From assembly GCA_007922195.1 (NCBI GenBank), contig ML682008.1:11124851-11188850 (forward strand): a DNA stretch of 64,000 nucleotides, given 5' to 3'. The DNA is from Podocnemis expansa (taxonomy: Eukaryota > Chordata > Testudines > Podocnemididae). Under the pieces are notes generated by a model, which searched no databases, was not told where the DNA came from, and saw only the letters and a list, made by a program, of their open reading frames with translations. Position numbers and translations under genes: made by a program. Of the stretch, positions 54,701 to 61,832 are shown piece after piece. The first letter of the stretch is position 1. The number at the start of each line of letters is the position of its first letter.

Positions 54701-57700
54701 CTTGGTGAATCCTTGCTGACTGCTCCTGAACACTTTATTTTCCTCTAAGTGTTTTAGGATGGATTCTTTTGAGAACCTGCTCCATAATTTTTCCAGGGAT
54801 TGAGGTGAGGCTGACAGGTCTGTAATTCCCCAGATCCTCCTTTTTCCCTTTCTTGAAAATAGGTACTATATTTGCTTTTTCAACCTTCGACTACCGAATC
54901 AGAGAAGGTGAAGGTGAGTAACCACACAGAATTTCTTACTTGGGGTCTCGCATCCCTACTGTATATATTACTTCCTGAAATGCATTGCACTCTGGGTAGT
55001 AGGCACAGGGGCTTGTAGGGAGGCAGTCATTCTCCACTCACTCCCCCTTCCCTCTTCTCTAAAGAAAAAATAGAAAACAGGAAAAGCTTTTCTTCCTGTT
55101 TCTCTGTTGCAGGCACAACACTTCATGCAGAAAGAGGAATTAACTGAAAACTTCCTAGGGCGGCAGGCAAGGGAGGAACTATGTTTCCACGGTAAAGAAG
55201 ACAGGAAAAACAAGAAAACCCACCCTCTGGCTACGTGCAGGGATGGCCCTAGGAAGGTGCAGAGCCCAGGGCAATCAACCAATGGGGTGTCCCCCTGGTT
55301 GCCTCCCTGCCAGCCCGGAGTCTGACCCTGCACTCACGCCCCTCCCCTGAGCCAGGGGCGGAGCAGGCCAGTCCAGGGGCTGGGCTCTGCTCCCCACTCC
55401 CCGGCTCTGGGCCAGCCCTCCTCACCCCAGGGTGGAACAGCCAGCCCAGAAGGAGGACGAGAGAACAGAGCCTGGCCTCTGGGCTGGCCTGCTCCACCTC
55501 TGGACCGGCTGTTCCCCATCCTGCGGGCAGGGCAGGCCGGCTCAGAGCAGAGGCCAGCTCTGCACTCCTGCCCCCACCTCCTCTGCCTTCAGCTCCACAC
55601 CGAAGGCAGCGAGGAGGGGGCGATGGACAGCAGTGCAGGCCCCATGCTGCCCTGCTCACAGCAGGATAACTTGGGGCCCACAGAACCCCCGGGCCACTGC
55701 CCCCCACCTCCACCCAAGGACAGTCCTGGCAACATGAATCTAAACAGGAATTGTAGAATTTGACCTCAGTGCTATGTCACTTGCAGGGGTCGTGTTATCA
55801 GGTTGAATTACTGTCCCACATTTTTTTTCCTTTTCAAATTTACTGCTCTGACAGCGGAGACACAGGCTGCAGAAGGTCGAGATAAGCAGCATTATGTCAA
55901 AGTCAGTGTAGACCATTCTGTACCCTTAGAAGTGTCTTGCCACCAAGAAAAACATACAACTACAAACTGTCCCAGTCCACCCATTAACTCAAGTACATCA
56001 AGAATCTCCAGGTTTCCACAGACATCAGAATAGTTACTTTCCCAAAATGACAACTCAGACCAATGGAAAGTCTCCCACCAACTTTAAGGGGTTTTAAGTG
56101 ATATCCATTTCTATAAGCAAGAGCAACAGAAAAATATATTCTAGCCCTATCCCAAAATTGTAACTCTTCTGCTATCTCACACTTCACAAGTGGGAGAGCC
56201 TCTGTTTCTGACCAAAGCTCCAAGGAGTTCTTGTGTCTGTTTCCAGCAGGGCCATGATAAGCTATTCTCAGACAATGATGGAGAAATGGCAAAACGCACA
56301 CACAGGACATATGGGTTCATTTGTATAACTCCACACTTATTATACTAGAGTTTTGCTCCCACTAAAGAAGTTATTTCAAGGTGGTTGATAACTAGTTGCC
56401 AAGTTTAAGAGAGTACTTTCTACTTTTTAACCTACAGTGTAGGAGGCACGCTAAATTTCTTTCAGTTCAAAGTTGCTTTTTATATAGCTTGCACTCCATC
56501 CAAGATTGGTACTCTTAGGCAGTTATTAAAAGAACACCCCCCACTTTGCTGAAAAGTGGCAGAATTTTGCTATCATCTTAAAAGTAAAACATAGCTTAGA
56601 AGATGCAACTGCACAGCTGAAGCAGCTTCAAAAAATGCATACAAGAACAGACATTACTGGACAATCTATTATTAAAAAGGAATAAAAAACAGAACACTAA
56701 AAGAATGAACCAAGTGATGTTTAAATTATGATTTGGATTCTGCTGCTGCCCAAAATTCTGCAAAAAATAGTTTTTAGGAAGAAATAATACCCTAACTTTT
56801 CTATTCTAGGGAGTTCTCTGGTAGTTAGACTGGCTAGCTCAGTGGTTTTCCAACTTTTTCCTCAGGACCCAGCTGAAAAAAATCATTTATGCCTACAACC
56901 CAACAAGTGCATCTTTGAGCAATGCATCTGCCTTTTGGTGGCAGCAACAGGGGGTACTGTGACCCAGTACATGAGGGTCCCAACAAGACCAAGTACTGGG
57001 TCCAAACACTGTGTTTGAAAACCACTGGGCTAGATGGTCTAATACAGTGCATCTACCTTTAACTTCTATGAAATACACATCAAAATTATAATCTCCAGTT
57101 CCTTACCATTTCTTGTAGTTTAAGAAATCCCGGCAACATATTTGCCTCCATTTCTCTCAGCTGTTCTGCTTTATCCAGCACCTTTTAACAAAAGAGGATT
57201 TTATTATATAGTTAACTTGATATCACTCTTCCATGCAGAATTTATAACCCTCCCTAGTCTAGCTCATGGAGCCACATTTCACTCATGCCTTTTGACGGCA
57301 AAGGAAACGGGTTGAATAATAAGACACTATAGAGAGCATGTCTGGAGTGTTACTGTTTCAGGTTTGGTGGGAGCAGCTTTGGCAATTCAGCCACTCAAGA
57401 AAAGTGATTATCCCGCAGAAAACAACTTTGTCACGTCTTACTGGAGTTATATAGTGGAAATACGACGCTCATGCATTTGAATACTATTGATAAAGCTGTG
57501 ACATCACTAAAAGTCAATTAAAAGCTCCATTTTTATCCAGCATTATTATAGTATTTCAAAACATTTAAATATCACATTAGGATATTACATGAATATGTTT
57601 ATTATAAAAGAGAACGATTTTTTTCCACCAAGTAAGATCGCCTTTCACTAATGAAAATGTTTGAAAAAACTTTAAGCAGTAGCTCAATTTAGCTTCTCTT

Positions 57701-60700
57701 CTGAGGTTCATAAAACATCTGCTACTCTTCTGTGATAATGTATTTTGGCCTCATATGGTACGCAAAGACTTACAAGATTTTTTGTATTATGATGTCAAAG
57801 CCCAATAAAGCCAAAAAAAAGCCTCTAACAAAACTATATGGTAAAAATTAGTAAATATCAACTTTTTAAATGGGTACAAACTACATATAAACAATTACTG
57901 TATTTTATATCCTGAAGAGACAAATGGAGGCCTCACTCCCTGTGAAAATATTGGTTATAATTAAATTCTTAATCTTAAAGCAATTAATATCTTGACTGAA
58001 GAATGAATGAGGGAAAATATAAGTTTATTTAACTATCAGTATTCAAGACGGTTATTTCTTTTGGATTATTGCTGTTGTAATGAAATTGCAGATATATAGA
58101 GAGTTACACGATTCTGTTCTCATCTTGGGGATGGGGTTGTTTTTCCAAATTATTGACAGGGATTGATCTTTATTGCTCATGGAAGAAGAGACCTCTAGGT
58201 AGACACTTAAGGAATGTCTTATAAAAAAGGTATTTCAGAATCACACAATACTAGAGGAGATGTGATACAGCAACACCCCAGTTTCAAAGGCTCATGTTAC
58301 TGAAACCTGTTTTACTCGGGTAATAAAGAATGTTATCCAAAGACTATAGACAGAACTCTTGTGAATGAACCAGAACTTCAAGTCTCCCAGAGAAGATACT
58401 ATAACAGCCCAAGCTTATTCAGAATTCTTTACAGAAAGAATAAATGCACTTTCATGCGGCAGATATTCAGTAGTGTTCCTTTAACAAATCACGACATGAC
58501 TGTTCAAAAGTTTAGCATCATGCCCTAAAAACTTGAATTAAGCATGTGTTAAGCAATTTTTTGCCATAGGCTGGTAGTGTAAAGCAGGGCTCGCCAAATG
58601 GCACCTAAGAATTTCACTGTTGCGTCTTGCTGCACCAAAGAGGAATGCCCTTGGTGCCTTTAAAAAAAAAACAAAAAAAAACACCACCACCACCACCCCC
58701 AAACCGCTGACACCTTCAGCAGCACTGCTGCACTACCATTGAAACTGCTGGCTGCTGGGGGATGGGGTCAGCAGCTGGGGCCTTTTCCGCTGCCCACTAA
58801 AGCTGTTGGCATTCTCAGCTTTTTTTTGGTGGCAAGGGGCATTCTGAAATGTGACAGTTAAGTGCCTTGGCTTTTGGACTGCCTCCTAGCTGAGCAGAAC
58901 ATTTGTTGAGCCCTGGTATAACAAGACTGTGGCGTATCATCCTGACCAATACTATCTTATTGTCTGTTTATACTCTCCATCCATGTCTCACGTCTTATAT
59001 GCAGACAGAAAGCTCCTTGGGCATAAACCAGCTTTTTGTTCTATATTTGTATAGCACCTAGTGCAATAGGTTCTTAGTCCATGACCAAGGCTCCTATGCA
59101 CCATTTTTAACACAAATAAATTAAAGTAAAGAGGGAAGCAAATGAATTAGAATCTGTCTGGTCCAAAGCACGTCCAAACTGTTAATTTGGCTTTTCAGTT
59201 ATGACTCGGACATGTACAGCTTTTAACAGCTATGGTCTAGTCACTGAAAAGATACACAAATGAATTGCCATGTCACTTTCTATAATGCTTCTTTGCCTAA
59301 TACATACCCAAAGGCTAACATCCCAAACTGACCGACTTAATATTTTCATTAATAGTTTAGTATTATCTGTTAAACTGAAGAGAGACCCCCTTCGAAAACT
59401 TATTTTCTGGTCTAGTAATTCAGTTAAAAACAAAAACAAAACAAAACAAAACAAACAAACCTGCTTTTATGTAGCAGACATCATATTGTGGTGTCATGCC
59501 AGTTGTATGCCCTCATGCCTTACCTCTCATGCACTCAAATATCAACTGCCTATAAATGTATATGTTCAGCCAACCAATAAGTGATGTGAAATAACTTTTG
59601 CTAGATTTGTTTTAAATAAAGTTAAAACATTTCTACAATTACATTGTAAAGAACAATACAATCATTCTAAATGTAAGAATAAATACAAATTATTTGAGAT
59701 ATGACATACATACAGGTTGAACAAATTATTTTGTCTTCATGCTCAACATCTGCCTTTGGACTAAAAATATTCAGACATTTATCTTAATTTTCTCTGAATT
59801 AATTAGGGATGAAATATTTTAAAGTTATTTATCTCAGAAATGAAACAGAAAAAAAATCAGTTTTGTGAATTTGTGCTACCAGAATGTCAAGTTTATTTTT
59901 CTTAATCTCAATTTAAACCATCCTTTAATAAATCCAGAAGACATAGGTTAATTCTCATAAAACTTCCACCACAACTCCTATCTGTTTTCATGAAGAAGAG
60001 AGTTGAAATATACTAATCTAACACTTATTCTGATTTAGCAACAATTTACCTGATACAACTGATTATTTCACAGTATTTAATGCCCTGTCCTCTAACACCA
60101 CTTTTCAAGAAACTCATAACATTCTTATGGACAGTAATGCTAAATAAAATACAAGAAGTTCTTATTGAGATTTAAATCAAGCACCTTCCTCTATAATTCA
60201 TATAAACATGAAAGCAACAGTGTTCTGTAAAACTCCCTGGCACATCTTACATTCATGTTTAAGAATACTTATTTTACTTTTGTAGCTATAAGTTCTGACT
60301 AACCTTCCATGTTCTTTATTCAAGCTTTTTTTCAAAACACTCTTGTATAAAGTTTCAAGATATTAATGCATTCGCTAAACATAATATGAAGTTCTTGAAT
60401 TCAATACTTTCTGTATTTTTGAAAGAATATAAAACATTTAGCAGTGACCTGCAAAATAGCATGAAGATGCTTCAGTATGCTTGTTCATTTCTACCTTATT
60501 TGACTTCAATTAAGACAAAGCATCATATTGAACTGTGAATATGAAAAGAAGTCTCCCAGTGGCATTAAACTTGCCATCTGAACACCTTCAATTTTAGGCA
60601 CATGGTCAAATTGGTCTCTTAACAAATCTTTAGTTCTTATGTTCCTGAATAAAATTCATTTTAGCAAGTGTATCCACTAGATTATCTGAAGTTCTCTGCT

Positions 60701-61546
60701 ACTAAAACATGCATCATTTTTCACTTGGAATACAACTATAGCCTTTCTGCTAGACTCTTTTCTTCCTCCATCCATTTTGCCAAATAAACTTTTCATTGAT
60801 CTAGTCTTCACCCATTCTACTTCAACCACACTGGCTGCCTGTATAAGTAAGAACTGGGTTTTAAATCTTGCTACTGTAACTTGAAGTTTAATGACACTTT
60901 AATAAGCCTTTCTATAAGAAACCAATCATTTCAATTCCTCAGCATGGTCTCTAAATTCAACCTATGCTAACTTAGAAATGCTCTGCACTTGGATACAGCA
61001 CACATAGCTTCTGCCTATCCCACTCCCATCCCCACCCCTCCAATTTGGTTTTTCTAGTAGGCAGAAATGTGTTAGGTTGACTTACTACCTTATTATAAAA
61101 TGAGCTCAGTTTTCTTGAGCAGCCTTTACTATTTGTGAAAACATTTAACTATTTAGCTAGATCTATTAATGTTTACATACGAATAAGCCTATCAAACCCC
61201 AATGAAATCAACTTGGAGGTTTCCCATTGATTTCAATGAGCTGCCATTCAGGCTCATATAGCACAAACAGAGATATTTCCAAACATAAAGGAACACTGGT
61301 AAATACATTTAAGCAAAATAAAAACAAGAGAAAAACATGAGTTAACTTACTTACAATATATACTGTTTGATTCTGTAGCTCTTCAGTCTCTTGCTTAAAC
61401 AGACGTACAAAGTCATTAAATGTGTCACAGGGCACATGAGAACCATTTTTGTTCTCAGACGAAAGGCTTTGCAACTTGCTCAGAATTTCCTCTAAAAGAA
61501 TCCTTGAAGTAAAACATTCAACACAGTTCACAAACACATGAGGAAG
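27367..61546 (-). CDS. ORC5: ORC5, origin recognition complex subunit 5 (partial, ten internal exons)
   Basis: ORC5 is an AAA+-type subunit of the nuclear origin recognition complex, which marks replication origins and helps load MCM helicases. Ten exons on the minus strand (61355-61546, 57107-57181, 51771-51882, 50378-50508, 47106-47154, 46165-46255, 42542-42594, 39393-39505, 38289-38336, 27367-27477) all have AG acceptors and GT donors and splice into 975 bp with no stop. Diagnostic matches to vertebrate ORC5 recalled from memory include [66 protein letters not shown] and [12 protein letters not shown]. The Walker-B-like VLDKAE is present. The Walker A exon, the start codon and the last ~52 residues are not in the window. 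Against human, the visible part is 325 versus about 328 residues. All exons look intact, so this is a functional gene rather than a pseudogene. Confidence 0.96.
28440..28600 (-). mobile_element. MIR-like SINE
   Basis: Reverse complement reads GGTAAGAGACTGGCCTGGGA then TCAAAGTCT, AAGCTCTGCCGTGGACTTCC, AAGTCACTTGAAATTCTTTC and TATCTATAAAGTAAGGTGCT. The order (tRNA-derived arm, CTCTGCC..., GTCACTT, CATCTGTAAAATGGG equivalent) is that of MIR SINEs, which are ancient across amniotes. Confidence 0.75.
28610..28880 (-). pseudogene. possible Penelope-like retroelement remnant
   Basis: The minus frame contains [20 protein letters not shown] then [12 protein letters not shown] CxCxxxxCxxCxHI arrangement of this kind is found between the reverse transcriptase and the GIY-YIG nuclease of Penelope-like elements. 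Upstream in the same frame, [19 protein letters not shown] may be the preceding linker. No GIY-YIG motif follows because a MIR element starts immediately downstream. It could also be another retroelement with a zinc-knuckle-like linker. Confidence 0.35.
29751..29803 (-). mobile_element. turtle/crocodilian interspersed element, copy 6 (truncated)
   Basis: Only the CAAGGAGATCTGTGGCACTT and ACTAACAAATTTATT block remains; a CR1 3' fragment begins immediately after it. Confidence 0.65.
29804..30134 (+). mobile_element. CR1 LINE 3'-end fragment
   Basis: Contains the CR1 ORF2 tail and 3' UTR: GAAGTTACAGAAAGGGAGGT, TTAGGTTGGACATTAAG, GGTGATTAACCATTGGAATA and GGACTCAATCTTCCATGGTC. It ends TTCTATAAGTCTATGAAT, a CR1-type terminus. 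It is closely related to 34340-35292 and 50003-50235. Confidence 0.85.
30688..30733 (+). repeat. (CA)23 microsatellite
   Basis: Uninterrupted CA dinucleotide repeat of 46 bp. Confidence 0.98.
31522..31545 (+). repeat. A24 homopolymer
   Basis: A pure run of 24 A after TTCTAGTTTT. It could be the tail of a retroposed copy, but no recognisable retrosequence precedes it. Confidence 0.95.
31605..31850 (+). mobile_element. ancient amniote interspersed repeat (MIR/L3-like)
   Basis: Contains AAATTCTTTGCTGGTGTAAA, CATAGCTCAAGTG and CTCACTTTCCTCACCTGTAA followed by AATGG. These are typical of old amniote repeats with a MIR-like centre. Boundaries are soft. Confidence 0.45.
32331..32430 (-). mobile_element. 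turtle/crocodilian interspersed element, copy 7
   Basis: A well-preserved copy: AACAAGGAGTTGTGTGGCAC, AGACTAACAGATTTATTTTT, GCATGAGCTTTCATGGGAGA and CCCACTTCCTCAGATGC. It lies inside or beside a CTTGTCTACAxTGGTGAA-type repeat (32095-32320). Confidence 0.78.
32879..33000 (-). mobile_element. tRNA-like SINE with CR1-type 3' tail
   Basis: The reverse complement has a tRNA-like 3' half, AAGGTCCTGGGTTCAATTCC, whose GGTTCAATTCC is a Pol III box B. It runs directly into GGTTGGACTTGATGATCTCA, AGGTCCCTTCCAGCCC and an (ATTG)n tail. The second part is the CR1 3' end, so the element is a composite like the tortoise Pol III/SINE. Box A is not convincing, so the copy is probably 5'-truncated. Confidence 0.7.
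33300..34010 (+). mobile_element. LTR-like repeat block
   Basis: A stretch of higher GC that includes GGTTAATTAGCATACCTGGA with CCCAATCAAGGCCTC, GGGTTTGAGCCCAGAGTCAA and, near its end, CCACCACTAGAGGGTGG. A block with comparable landmarks lies at 47776-48430 (CTAATTAAGCTGC, GGCTGAAACCCAGGACCAGA, GCCAGCAAGAGGCACCGC). I take both as solo-LTR-like copies, possibly Gypsy-type. Ends and target duplications are unresolved, and the open frames on both strands are incidental. Confidence 0.4.
34340..35292 (-). mobile_element. CR1 LINE fragment (RT C-terminal half and 3' UTR)
   Basis: On the minus strand, translation from the high end gives a [24 protein letters not shown] RT stretch, then [20 protein letters not shown] and [20 protein letters not shown]. 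At the low end it finishes in the CR1 3' UTR (CCTTCCAGTTCCTGTGATTC in minus orientation). Frameshifts are frequent; the copy is non-functional. Confidence 0.88.
36384..37150 (-). other. unclassified block, possibly a decayed retroelement
   Basis: A stretch with higher GC and open frames on both strands (minus 36743-36384, plus 36421-36816). Minus-strand translation around 36960-37090 is partly open ([20 protein letters not shown]). Parts resemble a repeat I associate with turtle genomes, but I could not identify a domain. Confidence 0.2.
37610..37800. repeat. TTTAGGCACCTAAA-type amniote repeat
   Basis: Contains GTATTTAGGCACCTAAACGT, CCAATTTTCAAAGTTACTGA and GATTTCAGAGGGGCTCATCA, the pattern of a common turtle/crocodilian interspersed repeat built around self-complementary TTTAGGxxCCTAAA. 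Boundaries are approximate. Confidence 0.45.
38289..38336 (-). CDS. ORC5: ORC5 exon (human exon 11 equivalent), 48 bp microexon
   Basis: Sixteen codons, [16 protein letters not shown], identical to the human segment as I recall it, phase 0 at both ends. It is a basic, lysine-rich stretch. The acceptor is CAG at 38339-38337; the donor GTATTT starts at 38288. Confidence 0.95.
38337..39392 (-). other. ORC5 intron (1.06 kb) between the LSAH and HHGK exons
   Basis: Mostly occupied by a repeat-like segment at about 38550-38900 that begins TTAGGTTATGTACACACTAG and contains TTTGCTGACAAAGTGAGCAA and GAAATGCCTCATGGGACAGG. It resembles the TAGGTxxxxTCTACACTA MITE-like elements common in turtles. The remainder shows nothing specific. 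Confidence 0.5.
39393..39505 (-). CDS. ORC5: ORC5 exon (human exon 10 equivalent), 113 bp
   Basis: Completes glycine (G|GA), then [20 protein letters not shown] and [17 protein letters not shown], ending in phase 0. This is the start of the conserved ORC5 C-terminal domain and the most strongly conserved piece in the window. The acceptor is CAG at 39508-39506 and the donor GTGACT starts at 39392. Confidence 0.96.
39506..42541 (-). other. ORC5 intron (3.0 kb) between the SQWERM and LSAH exons
   Basis: No gene seen. 39950-40720 (for example CCAATCAAAACCTTGTAAGA and GGACTCTACCCAAGAGAGG) looks like decayed LTR-type sequence but lacks landmarks. A short GAGT-rich tract lies at about 41905-41935. 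The rest is AT-rich intron. Confidence 0.6.
42542..42594 (-). CDS. ORC5: ORC5 exon (human exon 9 equivalent), 53 bp microexon
   Basis: Completes the serine codon (AG|C) and reads [17 protein letters not shown] plus G of the next glycine. This is the variable linker between the AAA+/lid part and the C-terminal domain; human has SSQWEKLQKDDTDPGQLKG here. The acceptor AG is at 42596-42595 and the donor GTATCA starts at 42541. Confidence 0.93.
42690..43500 (+). mobile_element. CR1 LINE, upstream part (before ORF2 and endonuclease start)
   Basis: Contains TAACAGAGTCTATAGAGAAT, GGAGGACCCTATACAAGAAG and CTTAAACCAAAATGAAACCAG, then an endonuclease-like translation: [20 protein letters not shown] and, after a frameshift, [11 protein letters not shown]. 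This is the N-terminal endonuclease domain region of a turtle-type CR1. Coding continuity is lost through many stops. Confidence 0.8.
43500..44465. mobile_element. insertion within the CR1 copy (unclassified, about 0.97 kb)
   Basis: The two flanking CR1 parts are colinear, and the CR1 sequence resumes at ACCTGAGCAGGATGGAGTGA, so this segment was inserted into the element. It starts near TGTTGCAGGGCCAGAC and includes GAAGCCATTTATTTGGTTAC. It contains a nested hAT-type element and a C/T-rich part (43860-44020). It may be a solo LTR, but no clear ends or duplication were confirmed. Confidence 0.5.
43577..43765. mobile_element. short hAT-type element nested in an insertion, 7/8 TSD
   Basis: Begins CAGTGGTTCCCAACCTTTTC and ends TGGTTTTGAAACATTG. 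Flanks are ATCTACAT (43569-43576) and ATCTAGAT (43766-43773), matching at 7 of 8. It is the reverse-oriented relative of 616-814, sharing TTAACTCATGAATATTCATGA. Confidence 0.8.
44465..45130 (+). mobile_element. CR1 LINE, downstream part (endonuclease C-terminal region)
   Basis: Translation in shifting frames gives [10 protein letters not shown] (the endonuclease GDFN-like motif) and [20 protein letters not shown] followed by [12 protein letters not shown], where the CR1 consensus has a G..S/RDH motif. It is the direct continuation of 42690-43500 across the insertion. Confidence 0.82.
45367..45415 (+). repeat. T-rich tract with G interruptions
   Basis: Runs of T (8-12) separated by single G. 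Its complement produces a lysine/asparagine-rich open frame on the minus strand that is not a gene. Confidence 0.9.
46165..46255 (-). CDS. ORC5: ORC5 exon (human exon 8 equivalent), 91 bp
   Basis: Completes an alanine codon and reads [20 protein letters not shown] then QTVYLREIS, leaving AG for a serine codon finished in the next exon. The acceptor is CAG at 46258-46256; the donor GTATTT at 46164 is weaker than consensus. The QTVYLREIS motif is ORC5-specific in my recollection of the human protein. Confidence 0.94.
46256..47105 (-). other. ORC5 intron (0.85 kb) between the AALNF and NERDTR exons
   Basis: The shortest intron seen. A repeat-like element fills about 46830-47096 (listed separately). 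46440-46820 shows nothing specific. Confidence 0.8.
46830..47096. mobile_element. TCTACAC-type MITE-like repeat abutting an ORC5 splice donor
   Basis: Starts TTAGGTCTGGTCTACACCTT and includes GTTGACTTAGGTACCTCACT, GAAGAATTCTTCTATCAA and, near the end, AAAGCATCTACACTACAGCA. This arrangement matches a family I know from turtles that begins and ends in GTCTACACTA-like sequence around TAGGTCGAC-type repeats. The upper end lies about 10 bp from the donor at 47105. Confidence 0.55.
47106..47154 (-). CDS. ORC5: ORC5 exon (human exon 7 equivalent), 49 bp microexon
   Basis: Encodes [16 protein letters not shown] plus one base of the next codon, matching the ORC5 motif LNFPKYCEPVVKGE. The acceptor AG is at 47156-47155 and the donor GTGAGT starts at 47105. 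It is too short to appear as an open frame and was found from the reverse complement. An interspersed repeat lies within about 10 bp of its donor. Confidence 0.93.
47776..48430 (+). mobile_element. LTR-like repeat block
   Basis: Starts TGTGATGGGAAGGAGTCCTC and includes TATCTAATTAAGCTGCAAAT, GGCTGAAACCCAGGACCAGA and GGCCAGCAAGAGGCACCGC. An AATAAA lies at 48422, a plausible LTR polyadenylation signal. It resembles 33300-34010 in layout. No gag/pol lies next to it, so if an LTR it is solo. Confidence 0.42.
50003..50235 (+). mobile_element. CR1 LINE 3'-end fragment
   Basis: TTGCAGCAAGGGAGGTTTAG, CGGACATTACGAAAAAATTC, GGGTGATTAACCACTGCAGT and AAGCAGGTTAGACAAACACC, then CCCTTCTAGTTTCTCTGATT. It is a close relative of 29804-30134 and ends 143 bp before an ORC5 exon. 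Confidence 0.86.
50378..50508 (-). CDS. ORC5: ORC5 exon (human exon 6 equivalent), 2 nt plus 43 codons
   Basis: Completes the split glycine (G|GA) and then reads [20 protein letters not shown] followed by [23 protein letters not shown], ending in phase 0. The acceptor is CAG at 50511-50509 and the donor GTGAGG starts at 50377. This segment corresponds to the helical lid that follows the AAA+ core. Confidence 0.95.
50509..51770 (-). other. ORC5 intron (1.26 kb) between the TDRNV and HLQKI exons
   Basis: AT-rich intronic sequence. I see no gene, recognised repeat or conserved element in it. Confidence 0.75.
51771..51882 (-). CDS. ORC5: ORC5 exon (human exon 5 equivalent), 37 codons plus 1 nt
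   Basis: Encodes [20 protein letters not shown], then [17 protein letters not shown] and the first base of a glycine codon (phase 1 donor, GTAACT at 51770). The acceptor AG is at 51884-51883 after a C/T-rich tract. [11 protein letters not shown] is the beta-strand and sensor-1-like segment of the AAA+ core by position; the FRPNTGC and YFPDYSIG signatures are characteristic of ORC5. Confidence 0.95.
53475..54895 (-). mobile_element. CR1 LINE, 1.4-kb reverse transcriptase and 3' end fragment
   Basis: The longest reading frames in the window. In minus orientation the upper frame (54612-54274) has the RT motif [20 protein letters not shown] and the catalytic-type FADDTKL. The lower frame (54247-53549) continues with [38 protein letters not shown] and [20 protein letters not shown]. 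It ends near VTGMV before a CR1 3' UTR with GGTTGGACTAGATGACCTAT. One frameshift separates the two frames. The element is 5'-truncated, so it lacks the endonuclease, and is not autonomous. Confidence 0.95.
55230..55735. repeat. GC-rich repeat-like segment, unclassified
   Basis: A sharp GC increase from GGGATGGCCCTAGGAAGGTG to ACAGTCCTGGCAACATGAAT. These ends (AGGGATGGCCCTAGG and AAGGACAGTCCTGG) are loosely inverse of each other, as expected of a DNA element, and the interior has imperfect CTGGGCTGG/CCAGCCCAG repeats. Open frames on both strands are compositional. Confidence 0.4.
56840..57027. mobile_element. short hAT-type element, 7/8 TSD
   Basis: CAGTGGTTTTCCAACTTTTT at the left and GTTTGAAAACCACTG at the right. 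Flanks are GGCTAGCT (56832-56839) and GGCTAGAT (57028-57035), matching at 7 of 8. Same family and orientation as 24182-24368. Confidence 0.85.
57107..57181 (-). CDS. ORC5: ORC5 exon (human exon 4 equivalent), 25 codons, Walker-B-like
   Basis: Encodes [20 protein letters not shown] then KLQEM, phase 0 at both ends. With TVYI from the preceding exon it builds the hydrophobic strand plus D..E typical of a Walker B element. The acceptor AG is at 57183-57182 and the donor GTAAGG starts at 57106. A hAT-type element ends only 80 bp below the exon (57027). Confidence 0.95.
58585..58915. mobile_element. possible hAT-type element (CAGGGCTC ends)
   Basis: Begins CAGGGCTCGCCAAATGGCAC and ends TTTGTTGAGCCCTG, so the terminal 8 bp are inverse. 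The flanks GTGTAAAG and GTATAACA match at only 5 of 8. The interior has an A/CCA-rich tract (58660-58700) and a GCTGCTGGGGG segment. Confidence 0.55.
58935..59125 (+). repeat. ancient amniote interspersed repeat
   Basis: Contains AAAGCTCCTTGGGCATAAAC, TGTTCTATATTTGTATAGCA and CCTAGTGCAATAGG then CACAAATAAA. The ...TACAGCACCTAGCACAATGGGG... pattern is widespread in amniote genomes. Confidence 0.6.
61355..61546 (-). CDS. ORC5: ORC5 exon (human exon 3 equivalent), 64 codons
   Basis: Reads [20 protein letters not shown] at its start and ends TVYI, phase 0 at both ends. This is the AAA+ segment following the Walker A loop, which must lie on an exon beyond 64000. The acceptor is a T-rich tract ending in AG at 61548-61547. 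The donor is GTAAGT beginning at 61354. A second GTAAGT starts 4 nt further on (61350); it was rejected as the main site because only the first joins in frame to the next exon (TVYI|VLDKAE). Open reading continues into the intron for some way, but conservation stops at the donor. Confidence 0.95.
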
Positions 61547-61832
61547 CTAAAAAAGTGAAAAGAATTTCATTTAATGTTATTAAAAGTAATACAAATGATA
61601 AAAACACAATACAAACAGCTCAGAAGAAATCACATCTCAATATTCCAATCTCTTAGCTCTCCAAAATAGGCTTTGAAATCAATTGCACCATTATCCAGAG
61701 AACACAGTATCTACAAGAACATGATCAATAATGGATTACTAAATGTGTACCAATTCAAAATTTAAATTTTGAAAGGGCAAGTAAACACATTTATTAGTGC
61801 ATTACCTTCTGACAGTATAGTTTCATGCAAAT

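Larger units (their letters stand above)
51883..57106 (-). other. ORC5 intron (5.2 kb) between the VLDKAE and TDRNV exons
   Basis: Contains the long CR1 fragment (53475-54895), a GC-rich repeat-like segment (55230-55735) and a hAT-type element (56840-57027). I see nothing specific in 51990-53400, 54900-55220 or 55740-56830. Confidence 0.8.
57182..61354 (-). other. ORC5 intron (4.2 kb) between the LPHVFV and VLDKAE exons
   Basis: Contains a hAT-type element (58585-58915) and an ancient repeat (58935-59125). 57190-58570 and 59130-61340 are AT-rich with nothing specific recognised. Confidence 0.75.

Noticed and set aside
61350..61354. Downstream GTAAGT (61350) as the main donor of the LPHVFV exon
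   Set aside because: It would add four bases and break the frame into VLDKAE; the upstream GTAAGT keeps phase 0.
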